From Rhodococcus spongiicola (GTDB lineage Bacteria > Actinomycetota > Actinomycetes > Mycobacteriales > Mycobacteriaceae): a stretch of DNA of 64,000 nt. Location of the stretch: positions 1 through 64,000 of the forward strand of contig NZ_RKLN01000005.1 of assembly GCF_004011835.1 (NCBI RefSeq), written 5' to 3'. Under the pieces are notes generated by a model, which saw nothing but the letters and a program-made list of their open reading frames with translations, did not search any database and was not told the origin of the DNA. This document shows positions 38,847 through 47,448 of the stretch, one piece after another (within the stretch, counting starts at the first letter, position 1; the number at the start of each line of letters is the position of its first letter). The position numbers were made by a program, and so were the translations under genes.

Positions 38847-40805
38847 CTACAGCGACAGCGCGACTCGCTCGCCCTCGATGACGGCGGAGTGCGCACGGCG
38901 AGGCGCCAGCACGTCCCCCACACGATGTATTTCGATACCGCTGTCGGCCAGTTCTTTCCACAATTCGTCCTCCGGCCGTTGATGCGTGGAGGACACCACC
39001 CAGTCGGTGATGAGCCGCGTGGCCCGGTCGGTGGGATGGTGCCGGAGGGTTACGGCGAGCCTGCTCCCGTCGACCGCCTCGCAAGCCGTCGGCACTAGCT
39101 CGGTCAGCTGGGTGATCCGCTTGCGGTGTGCCCGGCGGTTCCAGTCCTCGAGGTCCAGGGTGATGCCGAGATCCTGCCCGACGATCATCCCCGGCGTGCA
39201 GATGGTGACCTCGCACCCGGCGTCGGCGGCGTACTCCGCGACGGACGTTCCCTGATGAAAGCCCAGTTCGTCGACCACCAACACCGTCCCCAACGGATGC
39301 GCACGACCTTCCAGAACGTCGCGGACGTCCACCACCCGATCCACCCCGCCTGCCCAACTCGGACGCTGCGGACGCGCCCCGGTCGCAAGCACGACGACGT
39401 CGGGACGGCTCTCCGCGACGAGGTCGGCGGTCACCTCGGTACCGGTCCGCAGGTCAACCCCGAGTCGACGGCACTCAGCTTCCAGGTCCAGCACCAGGTC
39501 GAGTAGCTCACGCCGGCCCGGTACGACCGCCGCCGTCCGGATCTGCCCACCGACCACGCTCGCGCGCTCGAACAGAGTCACGTGGTGACCACGGCGCGCT
39601 GCGGTCGCGGCGGCCTTCAGTCCGGCGGGTCCGCCGCCGATCACGTGCACGCGCCTGCCGGGCATCGTAGGTTCGGGCAGGGTGGTCGACTCCTTTCCCG
39701 CGCGGGGGTTCACAACGCAGCCGAGCCACCGTCCGAGTCCCATCCGGCCGACACATTCCTGGTTGCACGCCAGACATCTTCGGGTCTCGGTGTCCTCGCC
39801 GGCCAGGGCTTTCGCGGCGAAGTCCGGATCCGCAATCTGCCCGCGCACCACCCCGATCAGGTCGCAGTGTCCCTCGGCAAGCGCGCGCTCGGCCTGCCAC
39901 GGTTCCTTGAATCGGCCGACGCCCACGACCGGAAGGGAAACCCGTTGCCGGATGGCATTCGGAATGAAGAGCGCATAGCCGGAGGGCACCGCCATGGACG
40001 CCTCGATCATATGGAGGGTCTCGGTGGCCATCCCGATGGACGTGTTGAGGTAGTCGACCCGGCCGTCGGCCTCGATCAGTGCGGCGACTTCCACTGCCTC
40101 GTCGAGTCGCACCCCGCCGTCGAACAGGTCCTCGCCGGCGAGTCTGACTCCGAGTGCGTGTTCCGGGCCGATCGCTTCACGCACGGCCGCGACAACCTCG
40201 AGAAGGAACCGAGCGCGGTTGGGGAGCGATCCGCCGTATCCGTCGGTTCGCAGATTCGTGGCGGGGGCGAGGAAGCTGCGCACCAATGAGGAGTGGGAAC
40301 ACTGCAGTTCGATTCCGTCGAACCCGCCTCGCACACAGTGCTCGGCAACCAGTGCGTACCCCTCGACAAGGGTGCGGATCTCCCGCTGATCGAGCGCCTT
40401 GGGAACTTCACGGAACAGAGGGTCCGGGACTGCACTCGGCGCCCACAGCGGACGCCGGGAGTACATGCTCGAACCCTGACCGCCATTATGGTTGATCTGT
40501 GCCAGGATCGGGACGCCGTGCTCGTGGACCGCGTCGGTGGTCAGGCGATACCCCCGGACCACCTCGGGCCTGTACCCGGCAATGACCTTCTCGTACGGCC
40601 AGTCACCGGGGTGGGTGGCGTGCTCCTCCGAGATGATCAGTCCCGCCCCGCCCTTCGCGCGCGCGGCGTAGTAGGCGGCATGTTGGGCCGTTGGCTTTCC
40701 ACCGACGGCGTACCCGGTGAGGTGCGCGGAGAAAACCACCCGGTTGCGAAGGGTCAGGGGTCCCAGTCGGAGCGGGCTGAACAGGTGTGGGTATGCGGCA
40801 CTCAC
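38847..40805 (-). CDS. Mycofactocin-system FadH/OYE-family oxidoreductase (probably type 2)
   Basis: 652 aa. FMN barrel of the old-yellow-enzyme/2,4-dienoyl-CoA reductase type: YPHLFSPLRLGPLTLRNRVV, GHCDLIGVVRGQIADPDFA; an iron-sulphur motif CLACNQECVGRMGLGRWLGC near residue 325; then a Rossmann FAD/NAD part VIGGGPAGLKAAATAARRGH. Such enzymes co-occur with mycofactocin genes; the substrate is unknown. GTG 40805 overlaps the SDR stop (GTGA), so it is co-translated with the SDR. Confidence 0.88.
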   Translation of the reverse strand: MSAAYPHLFSPLRLGPLTLRNRVVFSAHLTGYAVGGKPTAQHAAYYAARAKGGAGLIISEEHATHPGDWPYEKVIAGYRPEVVRGYRLTTDAVHEHGVPILAQINHNGGQGSSMYSRRPLWAPSAVPDPLFREVPKALDQREIRTLVEGYALVAEHCVRGGFDGIELQCSHSSLVRSFLAPATNLRTDGYGGSLPNRARFLLEVVAAVREAIGPEHALGVRLAGEDLFDGGVRLDEAVEVAALIEADGRVDYLNTSIGMATETLHMIEASMAVPSGYALFIPNAIRQRVSLPVVGVGRFKEPWQAERALAEGHCDLIGVVRGQIADPDFAAKALAGEDTETRRCLACNQECVGRMGLGRWLGCVVNPRAGKESTTLPEPTMPGRRVHVIGGGPAGLKAAATAARRGHHVTLFERASVVGGQIRTAAVVPGRRELLDLVLDLEAECRRLGVDLRTGTEVTADLVAESRPDVVVLATGARPQRPSWAGGVDRVVDVRDVLEGRAHPLGTVLVVDELGFHQGTSVAEYAADAGCEVTICTPGMIVGQDLGITLDLEDWNRRAHRKRITQLTELVPTACEAVDGSRLAVTLRHHPTDRATRLITDWVVSSTHQRPEDELWKELADSGIEIHRVGDVLAPRRAHSAVIEGERVALSL

Positions 40806-41614
40806 ACCTTCGTATTGCCCATGTCCAGGGCGACCTGGCTTCCGGTCACCGTCCGGGAGCCGTCGCCTGCCAGCCACAGCACCGCCTCGGCGATGTCCTC
40901 GGTGTCCGCGAGCGGGTTGTCCGTGAGGATCGTTCCGAAACTCGACAGGTAGTGCGGGTGCTTCTCGAGGAGCACGAGGCTTCCGGCGTCGGTTCCCATC
41001 GCCGTCTTCACCCCATACGGATGGATGGAGTTGACCCGGATATTGAACTCTCCCAGTTCCTTCGCCGCCGCCTGCGTGAGACCGACGAGCCCGAACTTGG
41101 AGGCGGCATAGTTTGCCTGCCCCGGCAGCGGCTTGATGCCGGCCACCGAGCTGACCACGATGATCGAGCCGCCGCGGCCGCCCTCGATCATTGCCGGGAC
41201 CGCGGCCTTGAGGGTCTTCCACGTACCCGTCAGATTGACGTCGATCAGCGTCTCCCACTGCTCGTCGGGCATCTCCCAGAAGCGGTTCCAATTGCAGATG
41301 CCCGCGTTCGCCACCACGATGTCGAGTCGACCGAACTGCTCGACGCCGCGAGCGACCACCGCCGACAGCTGGGCGCTGTCGCGGACGTCGGCCTGCTCGG
41401 CGAGGATCTTGCCGCCCTCCGCTTCCACCAGGCGCGCCGTCTCGGCAAGGTCGTCCATCGTGGCCGGTTCATAGGTGTTGTGCTCCGAAACCGGACCGCA
41501 GATGTCTACCGCGATGATCGACGCGCCCTCGCGCGCGAGCCGCACCGCGTGAGTCCGTCCCTGACCGCGAGCGGCCCCGGTGACGAACGCTACCTTGCCA
41601 TCGAACTGACCCAT
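40802..41614 (-). CDS. Mycofactocin-coupled SDR oxidoreductase
   Basis: 270 aa. GKVAFVTGAARGQGRTHAVR (cofactor loop, residue 6), NAGICNWNRFWEMPDEQWET, the catalytic S-VAGIKPLPGQANYAASK with Ser, Tyr and Lys near 145-163, and a C-terminal ALDMGNTKV. The insertion before ADVRD (DICGPVSEHNTYEPATMDDL) is typical of SDRs that keep NAD bound and use mycofactocin as external electron carrier. AGATAGGA precedes the ATG. Sits between the two flavoenzymes, suggesting a shared alcohol or carbonyl pathway; substrate unknown. Confidence 0.9.
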   Translation of the reverse strand: MGQFDGKVAFVTGAARGQGRTHAVRLAREGASIIAVDICGPVSEHNTYEPATMDDLAETARLVEAEGGKILAEQADVRDSAQLSAVVARGVEQFGRLDIVVANAGICNWNRFWEMPDEQWETLIDVNLTGTWKTLKAAVPAMIEGGRGGSIIVVSSVAGIKPLPGQANYAASKFGLVGLTQAAAKELGEFNIRVNSIHPYGVKTAMGTDAGSLVLLEKHPHYLSSFGTILTDNPLADTEDIAEAVLWLAGDGSRTVTGSQVALDMGNTKV

Positions 41615-41622
41615 GGATATTC

Positions 41623-43590
41623 CTATCTCTCGGTGACCATCGTGAATCGATTGTGGACTAGGGAATCCGAACCGAGGCCGGGCGCGGCGAGCGCCGCCGC
41701 ACGCCCTTCTCGAATCGCCTCGAGTATCGTGCGGGGCGCCACACAGTCGCCGACCCGCATCGCAGTGCGCCGGGATGTGCGCAGGCGTTCGTCGGGCAGG
41801 CGGTGAGAGCAGTCGATGAGAACAGCGCACGGCACCGTCGACTCCTCACCGGTGTACCGGCTGCGGACCCGAAGAGTGCCGGACCCTCCCGAGACGATGC
41901 GACTGGTGAGGTAGCGCGTCACGCCTGCTCGGTGCAGACGGGCGCTCGCGTCGGCGAGGTCTCCCGTCATGCCGAGTCGCGATCCGGTGACGGTGTCCGG
42001 TGTCAGGATCGCGACCTCGCTCCGGTCCGCTGCAAGCCACTCGGCGAGTGCGACGGCCACGGGACCTCCGACGGGGTCGTACAGGACGATCGGGCCCTGT
42101 TCGAGCACTGCGCCGGCCAGCACGGCGGCCGCGTCGTGACACTGGATGTCCGCGTGGACCGGGAAGGGCAATGGCCTCGGCATACTGCCGGTGGCGAGAA
42201 CGACGGGAATCCCGTCACGTTCCCAGCCGTCGAGATCGGATTCGGACACCGGCGATTGTGTCCGGAATTCGACTCCCCTGGAGCGGCATTCGTCTTCCAG
42301 CCAGTCGGTCAGCGCGACCAGGTGGGGAGCGTCCGCCGACACGGTTCGCACCATCCCCCCTGCACGCGGCCCGGCCTCCACGGCGGTGACCCGGGCGCCG
42401 CGGCCTGCGAGTACCCGGGCGGCCTCCAGCCCGGCCGGGCCGGTGCCGACGACCACGGCCGGCCCACGTAGGGGCTCCGCATCCGCTTCCGGCGGATCCA
42501 CCGACTCGTACCCCGCCGCGGGATTCCCGATGCACGTGACGACGGGGTTGCGGGGGTCGCGCACGAGGCACGCCTGATTGCACCGCACGCAGGGGCGTGG
42601 TCTGCGCCCTGCACGTCGGGCACTCACGAGATCCGGGTCCGCGATCTGCGCGCGGGTCATCTCCACCGCGTCCGCGACTCCCGCGTCGAGGGCGTGCTGG
42701 GCCTCGACAGGGTCGACGACGCTGCCCTGCAACACCACTGGGACAACGCCGGCGACTGCCGCCCGGACGGCCCGGCACAGCTCGGTGTTGAAGGCGGGCG
42801 GTGCGTGGAAGTCGGGGCGGTAAGCGCTCGTCGACATCGTCCCGCCGCGTACGACGACGAGAAGGTCGAGTTCGGGGGCCAGAGCCCGTGCCTGGTCCGC
42901 ACCCTGGGCGGGTGTTACCCCCGCCCAGGGTGCCTGCTCGTCACAGCTGAGCCGGAGCGCGAGGACACGGCCGGGACCGAGTTCGGCCCGGACCGCCGCG
43001 AGGACCTCGCGGGTCAGGCGGAGCGGGTCGGCCCCGTACTCGTCGTCCCGTAGGTTCGTCAGCCCGGAGTGGAACTGCCGGAGCAGGCTCGACGGTCCGG
43101 CGTCGAGTTCGACGCCGTCGCAACCCGCTTCGACGACGGCAGCAGTAGCGGATCGAAATCCGGCTACGAGCGCAGCAATCTCGGTGCGCTCCATCTCCAT
43201 CGGCATTTCCCGGGTGACCACGTCCGGAACCCACGACGGACCCCACAGCACGGACTGCGAGTAGGCGCTGGACCCCTGCAGCCCGGTGTGCCCGAGTCCG
43301 GCGAGCACCAAGGTCCCATGTGGCCGGCACGCCGCGACAACGTCTCGCCATCCGTCGGCGCATTCGTCGGCGGACGGCGCGCGCTCGTACGGCCAGTCGC
43401 TCGGGTGGACCGAGGCCGTCTCGGTGACGATCACCCCGGTGCCGCCGCGGGCCCGGCGCGCGTAGTACGCGACATGCCGCGGCGAGAGCGCGCGGCCGTC
43501 ACCGAGGTTGGTCTCGTGCGGACCGAACATCACCCGGGACGGCGCGGTGCGCCCGGCCAGGGTGAGCTGCTCGGTCAGCGTGTCGGACAC
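41623..43590 (-). CDS. Mycofactocin-system FadH/OYE-family oxidoreductase (probably type 1)
   Basis: 655 aa. FMN barrel beginning LAGRTAPSRVMFGPHETNLG and HVAYYARRARGGTGVIVTE; the iron-sulphur region CVRCNQACLVRDPRNPVVTC near residue 340; Rossmann part VVVGTGPAGLEAARVLAGRG. Related to the neighbouring type 2 enzyme but clearly a different subgroup. GTG at 43590, chosen where family similarity begins. It follows mftD by 23 bases and precedes the SDR by 8, so it belongs to the mftABCD transcription unit. Substrate unknown. Confidence 0.88.
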   Translation of the reverse strand: MSDTLTEQLTLAGRTAPSRVMFGPHETNLGDGRALSPRHVAYYARRARGGTGVIVTETASVHPSDWPYERAPSADECADGWRDVVAACRPHGTLVLAGLGHTGLQGSSAYSQSVLWGPSWVPDVVTREMPMEMERTEIAALVAGFRSATAAVVEAGCDGVELDAGPSSLLRQFHSGLTNLRDDEYGADPLRLTREVLAAVRAELGPGRVLALRLSCDEQAPWAGVTPAQGADQARALAPELDLLVVVRGGTMSTSAYRPDFHAPPAFNTELCRAVRAAVAGVVPVVLQGSVVDPVEAQHALDAGVADAVEMTRAQIADPDLVSARRAGRRPRPCVRCNQACLVRDPRNPVVTCIGNPAAGYESVDPPEADAEPLRGPAVVVGTGPAGLEAARVLAGRGARVTAVEAGPRAGGMVRTVSADAPHLVALTDWLEDECRSRGVEFRTQSPVSESDLDGWERDGIPVVLATGSMPRPLPFPVHADIQCHDAAAVLAGAVLEQGPIVLYDPVGGPVAVALAEWLAADRSEVAILTPDTVTGSRLGMTGDLADASARLHRAGVTRYLTSRIVSGGSGTLRVRSRYTGEESTVPCAVLIDCSHRLPDERLRTSRRTAMRVGDCVAPRTILEAIREGRAAALAAPGLGSDSLVHNRFTMVTER

Positions 43591-43613
43591 GGCGTCTCGT
43601 TCAGCGCGGGTTC

Positions 43614-44792
43614 TTATTCCACGCCCAGGTCCCGGCGGAATCCGTCGGGGATCACCAGGTCCTTGGGGCTCAGGTCGTGAACGGACTTGTGTCCCAGGCC
43701 AAGAATCGCCGAATCGATTCCTCCGCGCAGGATGTCGAGGACGTTCTCGACGCCTGCCTGGCCGTTCGCGGACAGACCCCACAGGTACGCGCGACCGATC
43801 ATCACTGCCTTGGCGCCGAGCGCAAGTGCCTTGACGACGTCGCTGCCGCGGCGGATTCCGCCGTCGAGCAGGATCTCCACCTGATCGCCGACGGCCTCGG
43901 CAATGGCTGGTAGCGCACGGATCGGCGCCGGGGTCCCGTCGAGGTTGTTGCCGCCGTGGTTCGACACCGAGATCGCCGAGACTCCGGCGTCCACGGCACG
44001 CTTGGCGTCGTCGACGCGCATGACGCCCTTGAGCATGAACGGTCCGTCCCACTGTTCACGCAGCCATGCGACGTCCTCCCACGTCGGCAGCGGGGTGCCC
44101 ATCCACTGTCCGTATGCGCCGAAGAACGTCGGCGCCTTCTCGCCGGGCGCCGCCAGGTTCGGTGTCGTCAGATCCGGGAGCTTCCGGGTCTTGGCGAACT
44201 CCCACAACCACTTCGGACGCGTGATGCCTTCGGGGGCGAGCTGGAACATCGCCTTGAGGTCGAGCTTCTCGGGGATCGACGGGCTGCCCCAGTCCCGGCC
44301 GTTGGAGAAGGACCAGTCGAGGGTGATGATCAGCCCCGTGGCCCCCGCCTTGCGGGCGCGTTCCATGCGTTGCAGCAACGTGTCCCGGTCCCCCACCCAG
44401 TACATCTGGAAGAAGGTCTGCGGATTGGCCGCGGCGACGTCCTCGATGGACTTACTGGCGAACGAACTCAGGCCGATCGCGGTGCCGCGCGCTGCGGCGG
44501 CACGCGCCACTGCGATTTCGCCGTCGGGGTGCACGGCTTGCACACCGGTCGGCGAGATCAACACCGGCATCGAGATCGGCTGGCCCATGACGGTGGTCGA
44601 CAGGTCGCGATCGCCGCACAGGCCCGCCACGTGCGGCGCGAATCCGAGTTCGGCGAAAGCGTCGATGTTGTCATCGACGCTCAGCCCCTTCTCCGATCCT
44701 GCGACCAGCGCCGCGTACACCGACTTCGGGAGACGCTTCCTGGCCCGCCGCTGTGCCTCGGCGACCGTTTCGAACCACGCATTCTTGGCCAT
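43614..44792 (-). CDS. mftD: MftD, FMN-dependent mycofactocin dehydrogenase
   Basis: 392-aa member of the alpha-hydroxy-acid oxidase family. Visible: VSNHGGNNLDGTPAPIRALP (catalytic His and Arg region, near 285), EILLDGGIRRGSDVVKALAL and GAKAVMIGRAYLWG (FMN phosphate site). MftD oxidatively deaminates AHDP to premycofactocin, the redox-active dicarbonyl. AGAGGTAA lies ahead of the ATG. Next gene after mftC in the mft operon. Confidence 0.95.
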   Translation of the reverse strand: MAKNAWFETVAEAQRRARKRLPKSVYAALVAGSEKGLSVDDNIDAFAELGFAPHVAGLCGDRDLSTTVMGQPISMPVLISPTGVQAVHPDGEIAVARAAAARGTAIGLSSFASKSIEDVAAANPQTFFQMYWVGDRDTLLQRMERARKAGATGLIITLDWSFSNGRDWGSPSIPEKLDLKAMFQLAPEGITRPKWLWEFAKTRKLPDLTTPNLAAPGEKAPTFFGAYGQWMGTPLPTWEDVAWLREQWDGPFMLKGVMRVDDAKRAVDAGVSAISVSNHGGNNLDGTPAPIRALPAIAEAVGDQVEILLDGGIRRGSDVVKALALGAKAVMIGRAYLWGLSANGQAGVENVLDILRGGIDSAILGLGHKSVHDLSPKDLVIPDGFRRDLGVE

Positions 44793-44824
44793 CTATTACC
44801 TCTCGTACAGCTCAGCTGATTGCT

Positions 44825-46048
44825 CTATTGCATTCCGGCAAGGGGATTCTCGTCGCAGATCTTGGCTGGGGGACGAGTAAGCAGGGTGAGTGGGACCGGC
44901 GCACGCGGGGTACGGCGCTGACCGGTGCGCGAGTGGTCCTGACTCGACTTCGGGACGGTGCGCTCGGCCTCGAGCGCCGATGCCCCGTAGCCTTGGACGC
45001 ACTCGGGGTCCGGGCCGTCCATCGGCAGCCCCGTGAAGAACTTCGCCGCCATGCAGCCGCCGCGGCACGAGTCGTAGTGATCGCACTTGCTGCACGCACC
45101 CCCGGTCTGCGGCGACCGCAGATCCCGGAACAGTTCCGAGTGCTGCCACACCCGCTGGAATCCGCCGTCCGCTACGATGTTCCCGGCGAGGAACTGCTCG
45201 TGGATGGCGAACGGGCACGCGTAGACGTCACCGATCGGGTCGATCAGGCAGACCACGCGACCGGCGCCGCACAGGTTGAGACCGGGCAGCGCGTCGCCGT
45301 AGGCCGACAGGTGGAAGAACGAGTCACCGGTCAGCACTCCTTCGCCGTTGGCGACCAACCAGTCGTAGAGTTCGCGCTGCTGCTCCTGGGTGGGATGCAG
45401 GTCGTCCCACACGTCGGCGCCGCGGCCCGACGGACGCAGCCGCGTGATGCGCAGCGTCGCACCGTATTTGTCGGCGAGCGCCTTGAACTCGTCGAGCTGA
45501 CTGACGTTCTCACGGGTGACGACGACCGAGATCTTGGCGTCCTGGAAGCCCGCCTCGGACAGGTTCTCCAGTGCACGGGTCGCCATCGCGAACGAACCCG
45601 GACCGCGCACGGCGTCGTTCACCTCGGCCGTCGCGCCGTCGAGCGAGATCTGGACGTCGACGTAGTCGCTGGCCGCAAGACGCTCGGCGACCTTCTTGTC
45701 GATCCGGACGCCGTTGGTCGAGAACTTGACGCCCACCTGGTGGGAGGTTGCGTAGTCGACGAGTTCCCAGAAGTCCGTGCGCACGGTTGGTTCGCCGCCA
45801 CCGATGTTGACGTAGAAGACCTGCATGCGCTGCAGTTCGTCGATGATCGCCTTGCATTGCTCGGTGGACAGTTCGCGCGGGTCACGTCGTCCCGACGACG
45901 ACAGGCAGTGCACACACGACAGGTTGCACGCGTAGGTGAGTTCCCACGTGAGGCAGATGGGCGCGTCGAGACCGAGTTCGAACTGGTCGACCAGGCGGCC
46001 CACCTTCGGAGGTGTTCCAGGGGCGGGCGGCTCGAGAACTGAGGTCAT
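44825..46048 (-). CDS. mftC: MftC, radical SAM mycofactocin maturase
   Basis: 407 aa. Radical SAM cluster CNLSCVHC at residues 41-48; YVNIGGGEPTVRTDFWEL (GGGEP) near 80; C-terminal SPASM cysteines in CGAGRVVCLIDPIGDVYACP and SKCDHYDSCRGGCMAAKFF. Decarboxylates the C-terminal Tyr of MftA and cross-links it to Val. ATG at 46048 follows GAGGA; the 112-bp gap to mftB holds an 18-bp tandem repeat. A C-terminal extension after about 345 is poorly conserved. Confidence 0.96.
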   Translation of the reverse strand: MTSVLEPPAPGTPPKVGRLVDQFELGLDAPICLTWELTYACNLSCVHCLSSSGRRDPRELSTEQCKAIIDELQRMQVFYVNIGGGEPTVRTDFWELVDYATSHQVGVKFSTNGVRIDKKVAERLAASDYVDVQISLDGATAEVNDAVRGPGSFAMATRALENLSEAGFQDAKISVVVTRENVSQLDEFKALADKYGATLRITRLRPSGRGADVWDDLHPTQEQQRELYDWLVANGEGVLTGDSFFHLSAYGDALPGLNLCGAGRVVCLIDPIGDVYACPFAIHEQFLAGNIVADGGFQRVWQHSELFRDLRSPQTGGACSKCDHYDSCRGGCMAAKFFTGLPMDGPDPECVQGYGASALEAERTVPKSSQDHSRTGQRRTPRAPVPLTLLTRPPAKICDENPLAGMQ

Positions 46049-46102
46049 GGCTGGATCCTCGAATGTGGCTGCATCCTCGAAACAGGCTGCGTCCTCATTC
46101 GG
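46049..46102 (-). repeat. Three imperfect 18-bp tandem repeats directly upstream of mftC
   Basis: Units at 46049-46066, 46067-46084 and 46085-46102 share GGCTG-(G/C)-(A/G)-TCCTC. On the coding strand each unit brings a GAGGA, so the ribosome-binding sequence before mftC is triplicated. The units are in frame with mftC, but no start codon precedes them and an in-frame TGA lies upstream. Confidence 0.75.
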
Positions 46103-46160
46103 AATGTGCCTGGAATTTCAGGGATGTCTGGTTGGGTACAGGATGTGGAGAAGGCTGGTA

Positions 46161-46478
46161 TCAGGACGGCACGATCATGTGCGAGTCGGCCAGGGTCTCG
46201 AGGGCACGCAGATACGGTCGGGCCGCGTCCTCCCCGATGCCGTGGGCGTCGAGCGCTGCACGCACGTTCGGGTGCTCGGGCAGGGATTCGACGATCTCGA
46301 CGATGGTCCGGTTCTTCAGGAACGAGAGCTTGCGCGTTCCGAAGTGGTAGAGCAGCGCCCCGAACGGTTCGGGGCGCAGCGCCACCTGCGGGTGAAGCTT
46401 CCACGCCGTGTCGAGAGCGATCGTTTCGAGAGCGAGCGTGCCGGCCGAAGCACTACCGTCGGCGGCTTGTTCGGACAC
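46161..46478 (-). CDS. mftB: MftB, mycofactocin precursor-peptide chaperone
   Basis: 105 aa, PqqD-like peptide-recognition protein that presents MftA to MftC. Typical features: AWKLHPQVALRPEPFGALLY, HFGTRKLSFLKNRTIVEIVE. GTG at 46478, 2 bases after the mftA stop, is chosen (VSEQAADG); a GTG at 46496 inside mftA is also in frame. Lies between mftA and mftC. Confidence 0.92.
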   Translation of the reverse strand: MSEQAADGSASAGTLALETIALDTAWKLHPQVALRPEPFGALLYHFGTRKLSFLKNRTIVEIVESLPEHPNVRAALDAHGIGEDAARPYLRALETLADSHMIVPS

Positions 46479-46480
46479 GA

Positions 46481-46582
46481 TCAGTACACGCCGCACATGC
46501 CGTCGATGGAAACCTCCTCGACGAGCGACTCTTCGACGAGCGAGTTCTCGTCGGCAGAGACAACACCATCGCGATCGGACAT
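46481..46582 (-). CDS. mftA: MftA, mycofactocin precursor peptide
   Basis: 33-aa peptide beginning MSDRDGVVSADENSLVEE and ending EEVSIDGMCGVY. The C-terminal IDGMCGVY with terminal Val-Tyr is the conserved core turned into mycofactocin by MftC, MftE and MftD. GGAGGAGGAATCT precedes the ATG. Immediately upstream of mftB. A tandem repeat fills its leader. Too short for usual gene-length cutoffs. Confidence 0.95.
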   Translation of the reverse strand: MSDRDGVVSADENSLVEESLVEEVSIDGMCGVY

Positions 46583-46601
46583 AGATTCCTCCTCCAGATG
46601 G

Positions 46602-46692
46602 GACCCCGAAGACGGAGTCTTCAAATCAGACCCCACGGAGTCTTCAAATCAGACCCCACGGAGTCTTCAAATCAGAGACCCCGAAGACGGAG
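46602..46692. repeat. 23-bp tandem repeats in the mftA leader
   Basis: GGAGTCTTCAAATCAGACCCCAC-type units (23 bp) begin at 46614 and 46637, with a partial third at 46660. They are bracketed by direct repeats of GACCCCGAAGACGGAG at 46602-46617 and 46677-46692. GAAGAC-GGA-GTCTTC within it can fold as a small hairpin. Confidence 0.85.
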
Positions 46693-46724
46693 CCTTCCGA
46701 CAGACCCCGATCGGAGTCTGCGGC

Positions 46725-46745
46725 CACAGTGACGTGTTCACTGTG
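46725..46745. promoter_or_regulatory. Candidate MftR operator
   Basis: CACAGTGA-CGTGT-TCACTGTG is a perfect 8-bp-arm palindrome between divergent mftA and mftR, 61 bp upstream of the mftR start. MftR is known in mycobacteria as a TetR repressor responsive to long-chain acyl-CoA; the site here is inferred. Confidence 0.6.
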
Positions 46746-46806
46746 ACTCGACTCACCACTGTAATGGCATCGAGTGCACAATAACCAGTGAAGGAGGTCA
46801 CAGAGG

Positions 46807-47448
46807 TTGCAACCCCGTAGGAACTCGTCGTCGAAGATCGGACGGAGGCCGACGACCACCCGCGAACGAATCGCCGCGGTGGGTCTCGACCTGTTCGCCG
46901 CCCGCGGGTTCGACGACACCAGCGTCGACGACATCGCGGAGGCCGCAGGAATCGCACGTCGAACGTTCTTCCGGTACTTCCCGTCGAAGAACGCGGTTCC
47001 GTGGGGCGACTTCGATGCGCACCTGTCGGAGATGCGGGTCATGCTTTCCGAACTGCCGGACGACATACCCGTGCTCGACGGCCTGGTGTCAGCGCTGCTG
47101 GCGTTCAACACCTTCCCGCCCGAGGTAGCCGCGGGGCACCGCGAACGCATGCGGCTGATCTTCGTGGTGCCGTCCTTGCAGGCCTACTCGGTGGTGATGT
47201 ACGAGGGCTGGCGCAGTGTGGTCGCCGAGTACGTGGCACGCCGACTCGGAGTCGAGCCCACCGACCAACTACCGTGCACCGTCGGCTATCTGCTGCTGGG
47301 CGTAGCGCTAGCTGCCTACGAAACGTGGCTGACCGACAATTCCTCCGACCTCATCGACCTGCTCACCAAGGGCAGTCGTCTCCTCTACACGAGCTTGTCC
47401 GACCTGAACGAACCACAGTTGAACGGGGACGCCCACCATGACTCTTGA
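46807..47448 (+). CDS. mftR: MftR, TetR-family mycofactocin regulator
   Basis: 213 aa. TetR HTH at residues about 12-60: TTTRERIAAVGLDLFAARGF, DIAEAAGIARRTFFRYFPSK with NAVPWGDFDAHL after it, the MftR family pattern. Divergent from mftA. Start is TTG at 46807, set by GGAGG 9 bases upstream. Its last 11 bases overlap mftM. Presumed repressor of mftA-D and itself. Confidence 0.93.
   Translation: MQPRRNSSSKIGRRPTTTRERIAAVGLDLFAARGFDDTSVDDIAEAAGIARRTFFRYFPSKNAVPWGDFDAHLSEMRVMLSELPDDIPVLDGLVSALLAFNTFPPEVAAGHRERMRLIFVVPSLQAYSVVMYEGWRSVVAEYVARRLGVEPTDQLPCTVGYLLLGVALAAYETWLTDNSSDLIDLLTKGSRLLYTSLSDLNEPQLNGDAHHDS

Noticed and set aside
46602-46692. Possible CRISPR array from repeated 23-bp units
   Set aside because: Units are directly adjacent without unique spacers and only about 2.7 copies exist; no cas genes are present.
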